This document shows positions 10,990 through 21,942 of a stretch of 64,000 nt of DNA, piece by piece (position 1 is the stretch's first letter; each line of letters starts with the position of its first letter). Under the pieces are notes generated by a model. The model worked only from the letters and a program-made list of their open reading frames with translations. It ran no database searches and was not told the origin of the DNA. Location: assembly GCA_016110215.1 (NCBI GenBank), contig JADWQD010000014.1, forward strand, positions 682,001 to 746,000. Direction: 5' to 3'. The stretch comes from Capronia americana (taxonomy: Eukaryota > Ascomycota > Eurotiomycetes > Chaetothyriales > Herpotrichiellaceae). Made by a program: the position numbers and the translations under genes.

Positions 10990-13737
10990 TCACAGATGTA
11001 ATGTCGTGAATTCTGCAACCAAGTCCTCGGTGACGGTGGACGGCGTGTTCATCACCCTGTCCATTGAAGGGATGGCCTTGATGGTGTTGAAGACATCCAC
11101 GGGTGAGCCATGCTTGGGGGGGATTTTCAGCAGCTGGTGGAGGAACACCGCCGTCGCGGGACCCACCTGTTTCTCGACCGCATCGAACTCATCCAGGTCT
11201 TGGAAGATGGCGAGGCTGGTTTCATCGAGCAGGCCTGCCGGGTGCGTCACCATTGCCTGCGTGGAAATGCTGGACACCGCACGGATGGGGTGGCTTCTTA
11301 CCGGTCTAATTGTGAGGTCAAGCTCGATTTCGGTCAGAATCCGTGTTAGAAGGTCGTTTGCCGCCTCTTCGCCGGAGGCCACGAGGTTTCGGAAGTGTGC
11401 CTCGGTCATGTGGTAGAGGAGACGGTGAAATGTCAGGAGTTCCAGCTGTGGACGTGGCGTCCCGCGATCGCGGAAGAGGCGAATCACGACAGCGAAGCCA
11501 GGCAGCGGATAACGGAGGCTGAACGGCTCTCGATTCAGCGAGTTTTCTGGTTGGAACATGGTTCTGTCGGACAACAACGAAGTGAACGTCGTGGACGAAC
11601 TTCCTGATACAATGCTCGGAGCGAAGGTGGAACTGAAGGATCGCGGGACCTGGATCAACTCCCATATATCATTGCTCAGCCATTGGGCGGCACTGTGGAG
11701 CAGCGCCTTGCCGCCGCCGTCGTTTGGAATTTGGGCATTCTTCGACATCACGCGGTCGAGAATGGCCACGAAAACGGACGGAAGGTCGTCGGATCGGATC
11801 CGTTCGCGCAACGCAGCAGCAACAACTCCGAGCCACGCAACCTTGTTGTCGGCAAATGGGACCAGGGGAAGTGCGTCCACGATGGTTTCTCGGTATGGAG
11901 ATACGGAACTGCGAACCAGGTACAGCGCGCAGGAGTCGCAGCAGAGGAAGCTGGATACGATATCCAGCTCGGCGAAACGTCCTATTGCCAGTGGAAATGC
12001 TAGTGCTGCCTGCGATCCAATTGCGGGAAAGTTGGGAGTGGAAATCTTTGGCGGAGTCTTCAACAGCAACGTCAAGATTGAATCAGAATCACAGAGCATG
12101 CATTTCCCTGTAAAGCCTGGCCTCTGTGGATCTGCCGACCTTTGAAATCCCGGGAAGAAAAGCCTATTTGTGGTTTGATTGTTGCGTCCACGAGCAGGCT
12201 CAACTGGAGCTGGAGCTGCTGATGCTGGTGGAAGAGAAGGAGCAGGGTGCCGTGCAGAGGCACTCGGTCCTCCTCCGAGAGCCACCGGTACAGGGCCCAA
12301 TGAAGGGAAATGTGGCGGCATGTTTGCGTCACAGTCGTCTGGACTGTACAGTGGAGGCGAGGGCGTGGAGGGCACCGAGGACTTGGAGGGCATGGAGGAC
12401 TTGTAGCGCGTGGAGGACTTGTAGGGCATGGAGGACATGCTTTGAGAATTATACCTCGGTCCGTGGGCAGACGTTGAACTCCCTTGGATTTCCGCACTCA
12501 AGGACGATGCCCAGCGCACCCGCTGGTTATGGTCGTCAACCTCCCCCTTCTCGTCGTGGTAAGAATTGAGGATACTTTCAAACTTTTCCCGGTTCGCTTG
12601 ATGGGCTATCCTGAGCTCTCGCCGAAGGTTGGTAATCTTTTCGTCACTCCCACCGTGTTGCAGGTAGTGAAGGAGATCGGTGACTGCGCGCTGGGCTTTC
12701 CCTCCCAGATCGGGTCTTTCCTTCGACAAGGTTGGCTGTTCTTTGTACTGATTCCGCAGCCAGCCTTGCAATTTCTCTCCCCTACCTCGAGTCGTCTCCG
12801 CCATCACGATTGACTTCAAGTTGTCGTCGTTCCTGATGATCTCGCTTAGGTCTTCCTGTGGCACATGACCAGAGTACAGTTGTTCCAAATTCACGCGAAG
12901 CTGTCCTTGCAACGCCATCTCATCTCGAGTCACTCGGACTGGGGCAGGAATCTCGAGCCTCTGCAGGTCTTCGATGGATATGGTTGGCAAATCGCTCCAT
13001 TGAGTATCCGGGTGCAACATGCGTTGCGCGTCGGGGGTTGGCAAGAGGCTTTTGAAGCAGCCCTTGCATTGGACGTTGTACAGTGTCCCAGAGCTCGTGT
13101 CGAAGAACAAGAACAGGCAATCCGGCGCAACGGCGTATACCGCCACGCCCACTGAAATATCGCAACTGGCCGGGCGTGTTCCCTTCGCTGAGCCGAACAC
13201 CACGATGATGCAAGCGGTTCCGTGCATCTGGTTTGTCGCAGTGCTCAAGGCAAAGTCCTGGACGACATCATCGGAGATTTCTCCATCCGTGAGCAGGAAC
13301 CATAGTCGACTCCCCTTCAAAGCATCGAGGTAGGGGCGAGTCGAATAGAGCACTCTTGGATCTGTGCCTCCAGTGGAATCGACTTGCGAAAGTGCAGTCG
13401 TCTGCTTGGGCATACTGATGACACGGGCAGCAGTGTGATTCCACGGAAGGACTTGGACTGGATTTTCATTTCGGGGTGATAGTAAAGAGCATACTGCGTG
13501 AGTGAAGGCATTCTCTTCGGCAAGGATGTTTCCCCATGTGCTGGCTGACCGGTCCACTGCAATCGCAATTCGCTGCTCTCCGAAGGGTAGAAGCTCTCTG
13601 TGTCCTCGTCGTGCCTCCGTGGCAGGATTTCCACTCGGAGCATCCGCCATGACGGAACTTTTGACTTTTGTTGGCACTTTGTGTTTCCAAGATCCCTCAA
13701 GGGCATTGTTTTTCTTGGGCATCGGGCGCTTGTCCAC
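10990..13737 (-). CDS. von Willebrand factor A domain protein, uncharacterised
   Basis: A single-exon gene of 915 residues. The N-terminal third is a vWA fold: IAIAVDRSAST supplies the DxSxS of a metal-ion-dependent adhesion site (D62, S64, S66), GGTDP at about 124-128 the Thr, and WFLLTDGE at about 146-153 the second Asp. The MIDAS therefore looks complete. The middle is Ser/Pro-rich and disordered, with a short tandem repeat (MPYKSSTRYKSSMPSKSS). Two cysteine knuckles follow, KCMLCDSDS near residue 545 and FLCCDSCALYL near 597, which could form a small zinc site. The C-terminal third is helical with no family I recognise. There is no signal peptide or membrane segment, so it is probably intracellular. 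Fungal vWA proteins of this size are mostly uncharacterised; a role as a protein-interaction scaffold is only a guess. Confidence 0.85.
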   Translation of the reverse strand: MDKRPMPKKNNALEGSWKHKVPTKVKSSVMADAPSGNPATEARRGHRELLPFGEQRIAIAVDRSASTWGNILAEENAFTHAVCSLLSPRNENPVQVLPWNHTAARVISMPKQTTALSQVDSTGGTDPRVLYSTRPYLDALKGSRLWFLLTDGEISDDVVQDFALSTATNQMHGTACIIVVFGSAKGTRPASCDISVGVAVYAVAPDCLFLFFDTSSGTLYNVQCKGCFKSLLPTPDAQRMLHPDTQWSDLPTISIEDLQRLEIPAPVRVTRDEMALQGQLRVNLEQLYSGHVPQEDLSEIIRNDDNLKSIVMAETTRGRGEKLQGWLRNQYKEQPTLSKERPDLGGKAQRAVTDLLHYLQHGGSDEKITNLRRELRIAHQANREKFESILNSYHDEKGEVDDHNQRVRWASSLSAEIQGSSTSAHGPRYNSQSMSSMPYKSSTRYKSSMPSKSSVPSTPSPPLYSPDDCDANMPPHFPSLGPVPVALGGGPSASARHPAPSLPPASAAPAPVEPARGRNNQTTNRLFFPGFQRSADPQRPGFTGKCMLCDSDSILTLLLKTPPKISTPNFPAIGSQAALAFPLAIGRFAELDIVSSFLCCDSCALYLVRSSVSPYRETIVDALPLVPFADNKVAWLGVVAAALRERIRSDDLPSVFVAILDRVMSKNAQIPNDGGGKALLHSAAQWLSNDIWELIQVPRSFSSTFAPSIVSGSSSTTFTSLLSDRTMFQPENSLNREPFSLRYPLPGFAVVIRLFRDRGTPRPQLELLTFHRLLYHMTEAHFRNLVASGEEAANDLLTRILTEIELDLTIRPVRSHPIRAVSSISTQAMVTHPAGLLDETSLAIFQDLDEFDAVEKQVGPATAVFLHQLLKIPPKHGSPVDVFNTIKAIPSMDRVMNTPSTVTEDLVAEFTTLHL
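12365..12445 (-). repeat. Tandem coding repeat in the vWA gene
   Basis: Imperfect units of about 24 bp, recognisable on the plus strand as catggaggacttgtag-like copies. They encode Ser-Ser-Met-Pro-Tyr-Lys-type repeats in the disordered linker. Confidence 0.7.
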
Positions 13738-15310
13738 CTAGAAAAATCAGCTTTGCTTGTTCAGGGCCAAGGGAATGGGATTCGACATCTGAAGTACACT
13801 ACTAGGTGGTTCCACGTCGGATGCAAATAAAACGGCGTCTCCTGGGGTCTTTTTTGATATCCATCGGGCCCATGGAAACCTGGACTTCCGCTCTGCAACG
13901 GTGTCCGGTGCTTCCATCTTGACAGTGTAATTCGCACAGCAATTGCTACCCGCTTAGTTCGATATAGGGCTGAGAACGGGCACCAGGGAATACGTAGATG
14001 GAAGCTATGGCGTTTCCTGCGGGAGGACGTATGTACTTGAGACCAGAGTGCTGCTGTTCTGAGCAGCTAGAAGATAAATGGCTGTGTAGTCTTTCATGAC
14101 CTTGTCATCTACCTCAGACGTAGTGAGGGTCGACGAAGGCAGCGTCGCGGGTGATGCTGAGGCTGAGCCAGGCAGACAAGAAAATCGAAGCCCATCGCTC
14201 GTGGCTTTTCCGTTAGGTTGGGAAAACGGCAGGCAGAAACAGTCCGAAAGGAGCCAGACCTTGGATTCAGCTCGGGCATGCGTTGCTAACGTATCGTACG
14301 TGCCACCGTGGCAGTGATTATCATAGTAGCACTTTTGATTCTGCCTCGGGGGTCTGTCTCTGTGGAAGTCGCCATTAATTAAATCGCCTCAGCCACCACC
14401 AAAATGTTAGCAACGACGCGATAACTTGACCACGCTCTTAGATCCTTGTTGACTTTTGGAGGCTTGGGCTAATCCTGTTGGGAGTATACTAGTTCAAATG
14501 CTAAACAGTCAGCATCTGGAGGAACTTCACCCGACAATTCGGTCTGCGATCCTAGGATCACTTAGGATTGCTCGGTTAGCAATATTGTCCTGTACTGGGG
14601 AGTTGGAATATCCGTTTATGATGCCAGTTCCTATGGAGCCATGACTGACAGACAACGGGGGGCAACTTATCATGATGATTCGCTAAAGATCGACTGCAGA
14701 TGTTGACAAGTTCAACACTGAACACTTTCTGCGGCATCACATGTCTTCTTCGCGTTGACTCTGTGGATGGGAGTATTGTGATTTTGTATTGCTCTTTCCC
14801 GAAAACGATTCAGGAGCAGATGATGCATGTCACCAAAAAGCCTCTCATTTGATCTGTAGACTGTAGCTTGCTGCCACAAGTCGCGCCCATTTTCGAAGCG
14901 AAGAACTGGCGACGCCGCTTTCAAATGAGCCCTCCATTTGGTTCCAACCAGCTCATGGCCACGATCGCCGCCGTGACGGTAGGACTTACTAAGTAGAAAG
15001 CCCAATGCATAGTAAGCTTGTCCATCTCCAACATTTTGGACTCATACGAGTTACAGTACGTCGGCATTGATGGGCGAAACTCGGGTGGTTGCTCGCGTTC
15101 GCTGGGTCTGAGCATAGGGCGGCATCACCATCGTCCAGATCGGGAGTCCTAAACCTCAGCAGAGATCTTGTGGTTGATTTCGACACGGATTTCAACACAA
15201 TTGAAGGCTCGCATTCAGAACCCGACGAGAGCTCACTTTCCAACCAACTCGACCAAGACATCCTGTTTTGCGCTCAACCACATATCTTTCCGTGCTGTCA
15301 AATAGCCACC
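13738..15310. promoter_or_regulatory. Divergent intergenic region, vWA gene / bL31m
   Basis: 1.57 kb. Several short open frames on both strands with no family resemblance. The bL31m frame is open upstream to 15089, but the Kozak-context ATG is at 15311. Confidence 0.4.
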
Positions 15311-15889
15311 ATGTCTGTCGCCCTCCGACCGGTTTTGCGACCAAACTCACTGCCCAGCTTGCCTTCGTCCACTACTTCCACAACTTATCTCTGTCAAGCA
15401 TGTCGGCACGCGCGCCTCATCAAGCGCCCGAAGCGACCTTACACATTCACTCAACTCGTCACGTTATCCGACGGTAGCGCCTTCACCATGCGAACAACTT
15501 CACCTATACCGGTCTACCGATCAACGAGAGACACCAGAAATTCTGCGCTTTGGAACCCAACATCGAGAGAATTGCTGAATGTTGAAGACGACGAGTCGGG
15601 AAGGTTGGCGAGCTTCCGGGCACGGTTTGGCACCAGCTTTGACAACCAGAAGACGATCAAGAAGACCGATCACGCTACTCCTCCACCTGCGCCCGCCGAT
15701 ATTGCGATCCCAGAAGGAGGAGCGCAAGCTCCACCTACCAAAGAACCTACAAGAGAACTTATGTTCGAGGAGGAGCAGAACCTCTTTGAAGAAGATGACG
15801 CGAATATGTTGGACTTCATCAGCTCATTTGGCCAGCAGAACAGCCAGCAGAATCAAACGCCGTCAGCGAAGAAGGGTGGGAAGAAGTAA
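15311..15889 (+). CDS. mrpl36: Mitochondrial large-subunit ribosomal protein bL31m
   Basis: 192 residues, single exon. The start is chosen at GCCACCATG (15311); an upstream in-frame ATG at 15089 would add 74 unrelated residues. The N-terminus (MSVALRPVLRPNSLPSL) is basic and hydroxylated, fitting mitochondrial import. The core YTFTQLVTLSDGSAFTMRTT followed by PVYRSTRDTRNSALWNP and DDESGRLASFRARFG is the bL31m (yeast Mrpl36) pattern. The C-terminal 60 residues are acidic and Pro/Gln-rich, ending in a basic KKGGKK tail, an extension common in fungal copies. The protein is part of the mitochondrial 54S large subunit. Confidence 0.9.
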   Translation: MSVALRPVLRPNSLPSLPSSTTSTTYLCQACRHARLIKRPKRPYTFTQLVTLSDGSAFTMRTTSPIPVYRSTRDTRNSALWNPTSRELLNVEDDESGRLASFRARFGTSFDNQKTIKKTDHATPPPAPADIAIPEGGAQAPPTKEPTRELMFEEEQNLFEEDDANMLDFISSFGQQNSQQNQTPSAKKGGKK

Positions 15890-16779
15890 AACCAGTGCGG
15901 ATGTTAGCTTTGTATTCTCGCGTGGCACGCGGCGCCAAAGTTTCCATGCGAGGAGCATCCAGGTCAAAAGCTGGTCAAAATGTAACATATGTTGTCGGGA
16001 TCTGACCCGATCCCAAACACTCTGTGTAAATTGAGCGCCTTTCCACCATGCCTAGCCGGTGTGCTGCTTTGACACCTTGCTTGCGGGACACAAGCCTTGT
16101 TCTGGAGCTCTTCCCCTTCCCTTTGCGAACAACCTTTATAAGTGGGTTCGAGGAGGTCCCGCGATGGAGGAATTACTGACGACTTAGTTCAGCTGATGGT
16201 TTCACGGGGGTGACCGCAATCGGAAAAATGTGTTCTTTCCATTTTTTCCATTTGGATCCTCCGGTCTGCCAGAACGCTTGCCGACTACAGAAGGAGTATA
16301 AGTGACCGGGGGAAGACCTGTACCCGTAGGAGCCAACTGGATCTAGTAGGGGTAAGATGAGCTCGTGAGGTCTAATGATGTGTGGAGTCACGTACGGAGT
16401 ACAGCTTTAAATATGGTTTCTCACTCAAGATAGAGGTATCGGTATTCCGAAGCAAGATCTAGCATGTACCGTATATCGCACATCCTCATCTTCGAGCACA
16501 GCATATTGTTCCAGTACCTCAAACGCGCACGGGCTTGGCAATGACGCGCTCGACGCGTGAAGTTTAATTGACGAAAGTCGGAGATCGTGGGCCATTTTTG
16601 CTCCGCCCATCCTCGACTACATACTGCGCCTTATTTGTTGTGCTGCAAGTGACCGTGCGCCCTGTTATAGGCGGCAGACGCCACCCCTTCGATATGTGCT
16701 AATATTAATCGATACCACTCGCTTGGCCACTGCCGCACCCGCATCGGCGTCTCGAGTACCTGTGCCCTTGACCTTCACC
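15890..16779. other. Intergenic: bL31m 3' flank and Fun30 promoter
   Basis: About 0.9 kb, no gene. It holds a perfect GTACGGAGTAC at 16392-16402, a quasi-palindrome also hinted at elsewhere in the window. Confidence 0.4.
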
Positions 16780-19700
16780 ATGGGGTCGGAGGATTCGCCG
16801 TCACAATCGGACGACGAGTTGTTCAATCCAAATTACAAAACCCTTCACGAGACGATCGATACAGTTCCTCTCCATCGGGCCAACATGGCAGACGACGAAT
16901 CCGATTTCGAGACGTTGGCGACTTTGCCGGTCTATCGTCCTTCCCAGAACCGACAGACGCAGCCCACGCAGCTTATTGACCGATCTCCTGCCAAACTGTC
17001 GTCTTCGCCCCCCAAGCCTCCCTTCGTCCAAGTGGCCGCTTCCTCGCCAATGACCGCCCCGACACCGGAGAGGAGGTCCATGGGAATCCTGGCAAGTGCA
17101 ATGGCACCGGCAGGAACGACGTTCAGAAGACCCTACGTTGCAGCTCAACCGCGACCAGTACCCATTACGATCGATTCTGACGACGAAGGTCCCGCGTACA
17201 AGGGTGGGTCCTCGGATAGCGATGGGCCTAGGAGGACCAACGACATAAAGCCTTCGACATTTGTACGGAAGCGAGACCAGTCGCCTGGGAAGATCCCCGA
17301 GTCACCACAACCTCAGAATGATGGGCGGAGTCGGTTTATGGAACTGACTGCGCGTGCCATCTTTAGAGGTTCGCCTGCTTCCACCTCGTCTGGTGGATCA
17401 AGCGGAGCGAAACGTTCTGCAGACGCCATGGCGAATGCGTACGGCAGTGTCTCCAAGAAGCCCCGCCAGGTCGCACCCTCCCGTGCTCTCCCAGTATCGT
17501 CATCGCCTCCTAAGATTGTACAAGAGATGGAGCTGGACGACATTACCGATTATAACACGCGGCAGAAGGTGAACAGGCTGATGGGGATGCTGAGCGCGGT
17601 CACCGTAAGAGAATGTTTCGAGGTTCTAACGCTGAAGAAAGGGAGTTATGACGACGCTGCGGATGAACTCCTTCTCCGAAGCGAGAAGCGACCGGGCAAG
17701 AACAGCGCAGTCGACCTCACTCTGTCCGACGACGAGCTGATGCCGACGCCTGCAGCGACGAAGAAGCCCGTGGCACCACGCATCAATGTGACCCGCCAGC
17801 AAGCCAAGGCACCGCAGCGAAGTATCACCGAGAAATGGAGCTCAACTCAGAATGCCAGGAAACCATCAAAGGCGATAGATGTCTTCAATACCCCTCTTCC
17901 CCAGAAGAAACGAACCTTAGTCCGTGGCCGGCGGCAACGCTCATCTTCACCGCCAGCTGCCATCCCTGAACCGAAGGTCAAGCCGACACCCTCGCGCGTA
18001 CAGGCTATTCAGTCGGATGAATCTGACGCGGCCGACTCTGCAGTCAGTTCGGAGGCCGAAGGAGATGGCACCTTTCAGAGTCGAGTCCTTAGACTGTTCA
18101 ACACCTGTTCCGCCGCCGACTTGGCAGACATCTCTTCTATTAGTCGTGATGTGGCAGAGCATGTCATCTCAAAGCGACCCTTCAGATCTCTCGATGCCGT
18201 CAAAAAGGTTGAGGATCTGAAGCCCGCCAAAGGTCGAAGGAAAACAGCGATCATTGGAGAACGGATTGTGGACAAGGTCGAGGACATGCTCCAGAGCTAC
18301 GAAGCGGTGGACTATCTTGTAAAGCAATGCCAGAACCTTGCCAAGCCTCTGTCAGATGAGATGAAAAGCTGGGGGTCCAAAGCAATCAGCTCGCAAACTG
18401 GAGAGTTGGAGATGGTTTCCCTACAAGCACCCCGATCCAGTCATGACTCAGGTATCGGAACTCCAGTGAGTGACGACGAGGACGTAAAGCGCTCTGGTTC
18501 GAAGGGTTTCATCAAACAGCCGTCGATCATGGCCGACGGTATTGAGATGAAGGACTACCAGGTCGTGGGCCTGAACTGGCTCAACCTTCTCTACAGCAAA
18601 GGCCTGAGCTGCATCCTTGCCGATGACATGGGTCTGGGCAAGACGTGTCAGGTCATCGCCTTCCTGGCGCACCTGTTCGAGCAGGGTAAGATGGGACCTC
18701 ATCTGGTCGTCGTGCCGGCTGCAACTCTTGAAAACTGGCTCAAGGAGTTCCAGCGATTCTGCCCGACGTTGAACGTTGAGCCTTATTACTCGACAAACCC
18801 TCAAGAGCGGTTCCACTTGCGGGAGACTCTCGACGATAACCGGGATGACGTGAATGTTATTGTCACCACTTATACAATCGCCAAAGGTAAAGAAGACCAT
18901 CCTTGGCTGAGAACGTACGGCTTCGACTGCACGGTTTATGACGAGGGGCATGTTCTCAAGAACGCTTCGTCGCAGGTCTCGAAGCAATTGACTAGGATCC
19001 AGTCAAACTTTCGGCTCCTGCTCACGGGGACGCCACTGCAGAACAACCTGAAGGAGTTGATCTCCCTGCTGGGCTTTCTCATGCCGGGGCTGTTCAAAGA
19101 GAAAGCTGAAGAACTCGAAACCATTTTCACCCACAACGTCAAGGCTCTGGACAACCACCATGAGATGCTCCTGTCGACAGAGAGGATTCAGCGGGCTCGC
19201 AGCATGCTGACTCCGTTCATCCTGAGGCGAAAGAAGTTCCAGGTCTTGAAAGACCTCCCGAAGAAGGAGCGTAAAACCGAGCTCTGCGATTTGAGCCCTG
19301 AACAAGCCGAACTGTATCAACTGTGGCTCGATAAAGCATATGCAATCCGTGAGCGACGCGAGAGAGGGGAGAATGTGAGCAATGAGTCGACAAACGTTCT
19401 TATGAAACTACGATTCGCCTCCCTCCACCCCTTCCTCTTCAGGCGTCTCTATTCCGACAAGAAACTACCCGTCATCGCAAGACAATGCTTGAAGGTTGAT
19501 CTGTGGCGCGAGTCAAATCCCGATTTGATTGTCACAGAACTGCTCGAGTACAATGACATGGAAATTCATAGTCTTTGTGACAAGCATGCTCAACTCCAGA
19601 AATATGCGTTGAATAGTGACGAATGGCGCGCCAGTGGCAAGGTCCAGAAGATGGTTGAGCTTCTGCACAAATTCATAGCCGAGGGGCATAGGACGTTGAT

Positions 19701-20376
19701 TTTCAGCCAATTTGTCATGGTTCTGGACATTCTCGAGCTGGTTCTGGAACGCGAGGCCATCGGCTATTTCCGACTCGATGGCTCGACAAAGGTCACCGAA
19801 CGACAAGACCTGATTGATGAATTTTCAGCCGAAGACAATCATACACCAGTGTTCATGCTCAGCACAAAGGCCGGTGGTGCAGGTATCAATCTGGCGAAAG
19901 CCAACAAGGTGATCATCTTCGACAGCGGTTTCAACCCCCAGGACGATATCCAGGCCGAGAACCGAGCGCATCGAATCGGGCAAGAGAAGGATGTCGAAGT
20001 CATCCGACTGATTTCTCGGGGTACGGTAGAAGAACAGATCTACGCTATGGGCCTCACAAAGCTCAAGCTTGACGATCAAGTCGCCGGAGAGGGAGAGGAA
20101 CAAGCGCCTAGGAAAGATAACGAAGAGACTGATAGGGAAGTCGAAGGGCGAATGATGGTGGAGGAGATGCTGTTCAAGAAACTTGAGACTGAACCTATCG
20201 AAAAGCTGAAGGCTGATGTCACGAGCCCGGTCAAGCAGAGATTCGACTCACCCTTGTCAAGCCTGCCAGAATCTGAGTCCGACAATGACCAGGATCAGGA
20301 CCGCAGTCGGAAGGGAAGTGTGGATTTACCAACTCGGACGAAAACACGCAATGTGGGAGTGAAGACCGGGAAATGA
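16780..20376 (+). CDS. SNF2-family chromatin remodeller, Fun30/SMARCAD1 type
   Basis: 1198 residues from the ATG at 16780 (CACCATGG); an upstream in-frame ATG at 16696 would add 28 residues. A disordered N-terminus rich in SP and acidic patches is followed by a CUE-like ubiquitin-binding segment at about 258-300 (NRLMGMLSAVTVRECFEVL). Then comes a helix-hairpin-type block (LFNTCSAADLADISSISRDV). The SNF2 ATPase follows: DDMGLGKTCQVIAF (Walker A, about 613-626), YDEGHVLKN (DEGH motif II, about 720) and LLTGTPLQNNLKEL (motif III). In the C-terminal lobe are FRLDGSTKVTERQDLIDEF (about 1000) and AHRIGQEKDVEVIRLIS (about 1062). DEGH, the CUE element and the compact ATPase identify the Fun30/Fft3/SMARCAD1 group, ATP-dependent nucleosome remodellers in heterochromatin maintenance and DNA-end resection. 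No intron is needed. Confidence 0.95.
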   Translation: MGSEDSPSQSDDELFNPNYKTLHETIDTVPLHRANMADDESDFETLATLPVYRPSQNRQTQPTQLIDRSPAKLSSSPPKPPFVQVAASSPMTAPTPERRSMGILASAMAPAGTTFRRPYVAAQPRPVPITIDSDDEGPAYKGGSSDSDGPRRTNDIKPSTFVRKRDQSPGKIPESPQPQNDGRSRFMELTARAIFRGSPASTSSGGSSGAKRSADAMANAYGSVSKKPRQVAPSRALPVSSSPPKIVQEMELDDITDYNTRQKVNRLMGMLSAVTVRECFEVLTLKKGSYDDAADELLLRSEKRPGKNSAVDLTLSDDELMPTPAATKKPVAPRINVTRQQAKAPQRSITEKWSSTQNARKPSKAIDVFNTPLPQKKRTLVRGRRQRSSSPPAAIPEPKVKPTPSRVQAIQSDESDAADSAVSSEAEGDGTFQSRVLRLFNTCSAADLADISSISRDVAEHVISKRPFRSLDAVKKVEDLKPAKGRRKTAIIGERIVDKVEDMLQSYEAVDYLVKQCQNLAKPLSDEMKSWGSKAISSQTGELEMVSLQAPRSSHDSGIGTPVSDDEDVKRSGSKGFIKQPSIMADGIEMKDYQVVGLNWLNLLYSKGLSCILADDMGLGKTCQVIAFLAHLFEQGKMGPHLVVVPAATLENWLKEFQRFCPTLNVEPYYSTNPQERFHLRETLDDNRDDVNVIVTTYTIAKGKEDHPWLRTYGFDCTVYDEGHVLKNASSQVSKQLTRIQSNFRLLLTGTPLQNNLKELISLLGFLMPGLFKEKAEELETIFTHNVKALDNHHEMLLSTERIQRARSMLTPFILRRKKFQVLKDLPKKERKTELCDLSPEQAELYQLWLDKAYAIRERRERGENVSNESTNVLMKLRFASLHPFLFRRLYSDKKLPVIARQCLKVDLWRESNPDLIVTELLEYNDMEIHSLCDKHAQLQKYALNSDEWRASGKVQKMVELLHKFIAEGHRTLIFSQFVMVLDILELVLEREAIGYFRLDGSTKVTERQDLIDEFSAEDNHTPVFMLSTKAGGAGINLAKANKVIIFDSGFNPQDDIQAENRAHRIGQEKDVEVIRLISRGTVEEQIYAMGLTKLKLDDQVAGEGEEQAPRKDNEETDREVEGRMMVEEMLFKKLETEPIEKLKADVTSPVKQRFDSPLSSLPESESDNDQDQDRSRKGSVDLPTRTKTRNVGVKTGK

Positions 20377-21942
20377 GCCCGCGTCTGTGAAAGTGAGGTA
20401 TGGGCTTGTTGGATACCAAGCTTGAAGACGCGAGCTGGAAGGCTTATTGATGGTGAGGCTGATTAGCAGGTTCCATTGCTGCACTGTTGGAGTATAACTA
20501 CCGTGTATGCAGGAAATGAAGAGCGTTCCTCGTGACAAGATAAAGGCGTCCAGAGGCCTAGCCTCGGCATTCGAATTGACAAACATTGGCATTTCCAGTC
20601 GTCTCCTTCCCCTTCCCCTTTCCCTTCACAGGCCAAAGCCCGAACGTGCCGTCGCCAGCCGCCCGTCAAACACCGGAATCTGACTGCAAAGCGACAAGTC
20701 AGGCTACCCTCAAGCCTTGTTGTCTATTAAGACCATATGCCTCCTACCCAGCTGACGAGGTGCCGGCGAGTTTGCAAGTCCGCGACTGTGGTCCGCGGAG
20801 CCGAGGGGGGAACAAGACGACCTCGATGACCAAGACCTTCCGGCCACTACAGACCGTCACGCTCAACGACGGCGTCGCCTATGGCAATAGAATGACAAGT
20901 ATCCGCAAGGAGGTGGGAAGGAGCATGGCTTGTGTGGAAATGGACATCTAGGCCCTGCATCGCATTATCACGCATTTGCTGCTTCGCCGTCGGGGACATG
21001 TCCAGTCGGCCACACTCGAGATCTGCCTTCTTCTCAGCAGGAACAACGAGGTCTGCACCGAGCAAGTCCACTTTCTGGTGCCGATTGAGCGATGGTGGAA
21101 ACTCGATCCCGTCAATTAAGGATTACAAAGAGAGCTAGGAGAAGAAGCCGGAAATGGCTGGGGAATGGAACGAGTGCTGAGGATATGCGGCGATGGGGAG
21201 TGCAAAGATAGCGACCACAACCTCAAACGGAGGATGGCGATGCAGCGATATTCAGGCCGGGTCCGATTTGTTGCCCCTAAATGTGAACAGCCTCGTTATC
21301 TGCTTGGCTCGACTTACGATAGTGTAACTGCTGTAGATACGGTCATCGCTTGGTCCATAGGGCCGTGGAGCGCGGGCCGCGCACTCGCAGCTCGTCGGGA
21401 CAGGACACAGTCCTCTCACGGGGTGTGTAGATAGCATGGGTGCATGGCTTGACGATTCCGCCCCCGCCAACGATCTCTCCGTGTGTGTAGCGACTCCTCG
21501 AGTATTGCCGAATCTGGGTTATCAACCATGTGGCCCTCGTGGCCATGCGCCAGTCTGGAACGTGATTCCACCGCCGAGGCTCTGGGTCCTGGACTCTTCG
21601 GCCCGCCACTTCGTGAGCATCATGCCCCTTTAGGGAGGTAACTAAGGGCGTGGTTGTGGGTTCTTATCAACAACCGAGCGGGACTTCTCCGCATCCTGCT
21701 GTCCAGTTGGTCTGAAATTCTGAATCCCTCACGACCGACGATAAGTTAGTGCTCCAGTACTTAGGACACCGGTCCTGGGCAGTCCAAGTGCTGGGGACAG
21801 TAGCGGTATGTAAGATCCGTCGTTGGACCCTCTCCCTTTTGCGTCCAACCCCTCTCCATCTCTCTCGCCACGTCGCCGCGTCGGAGGCACTCGTACAGCA
21901 GCAAGGTTGGAGGATAAACGGTGCAAGGGACATTGATCGAAC
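20377..21942. other. Intergenic: Fun30 3' flank and transporter promoter
   Basis: 1.57 kb. A 121-codon frame (20586-20951, plus) starts with a Phe-Pro repeat and matches nothing I know; not called. Nothing else is supported. Confidence 0.4.

Noticed and set aside
20586..20951. 121-codon frame beginning with Phe-Pro repeats
   Set aside because: The start lies in a TTCCCC repeat; the end TVTLNDGVAYGNR looked faintly protein-like, but I could place it in no family.
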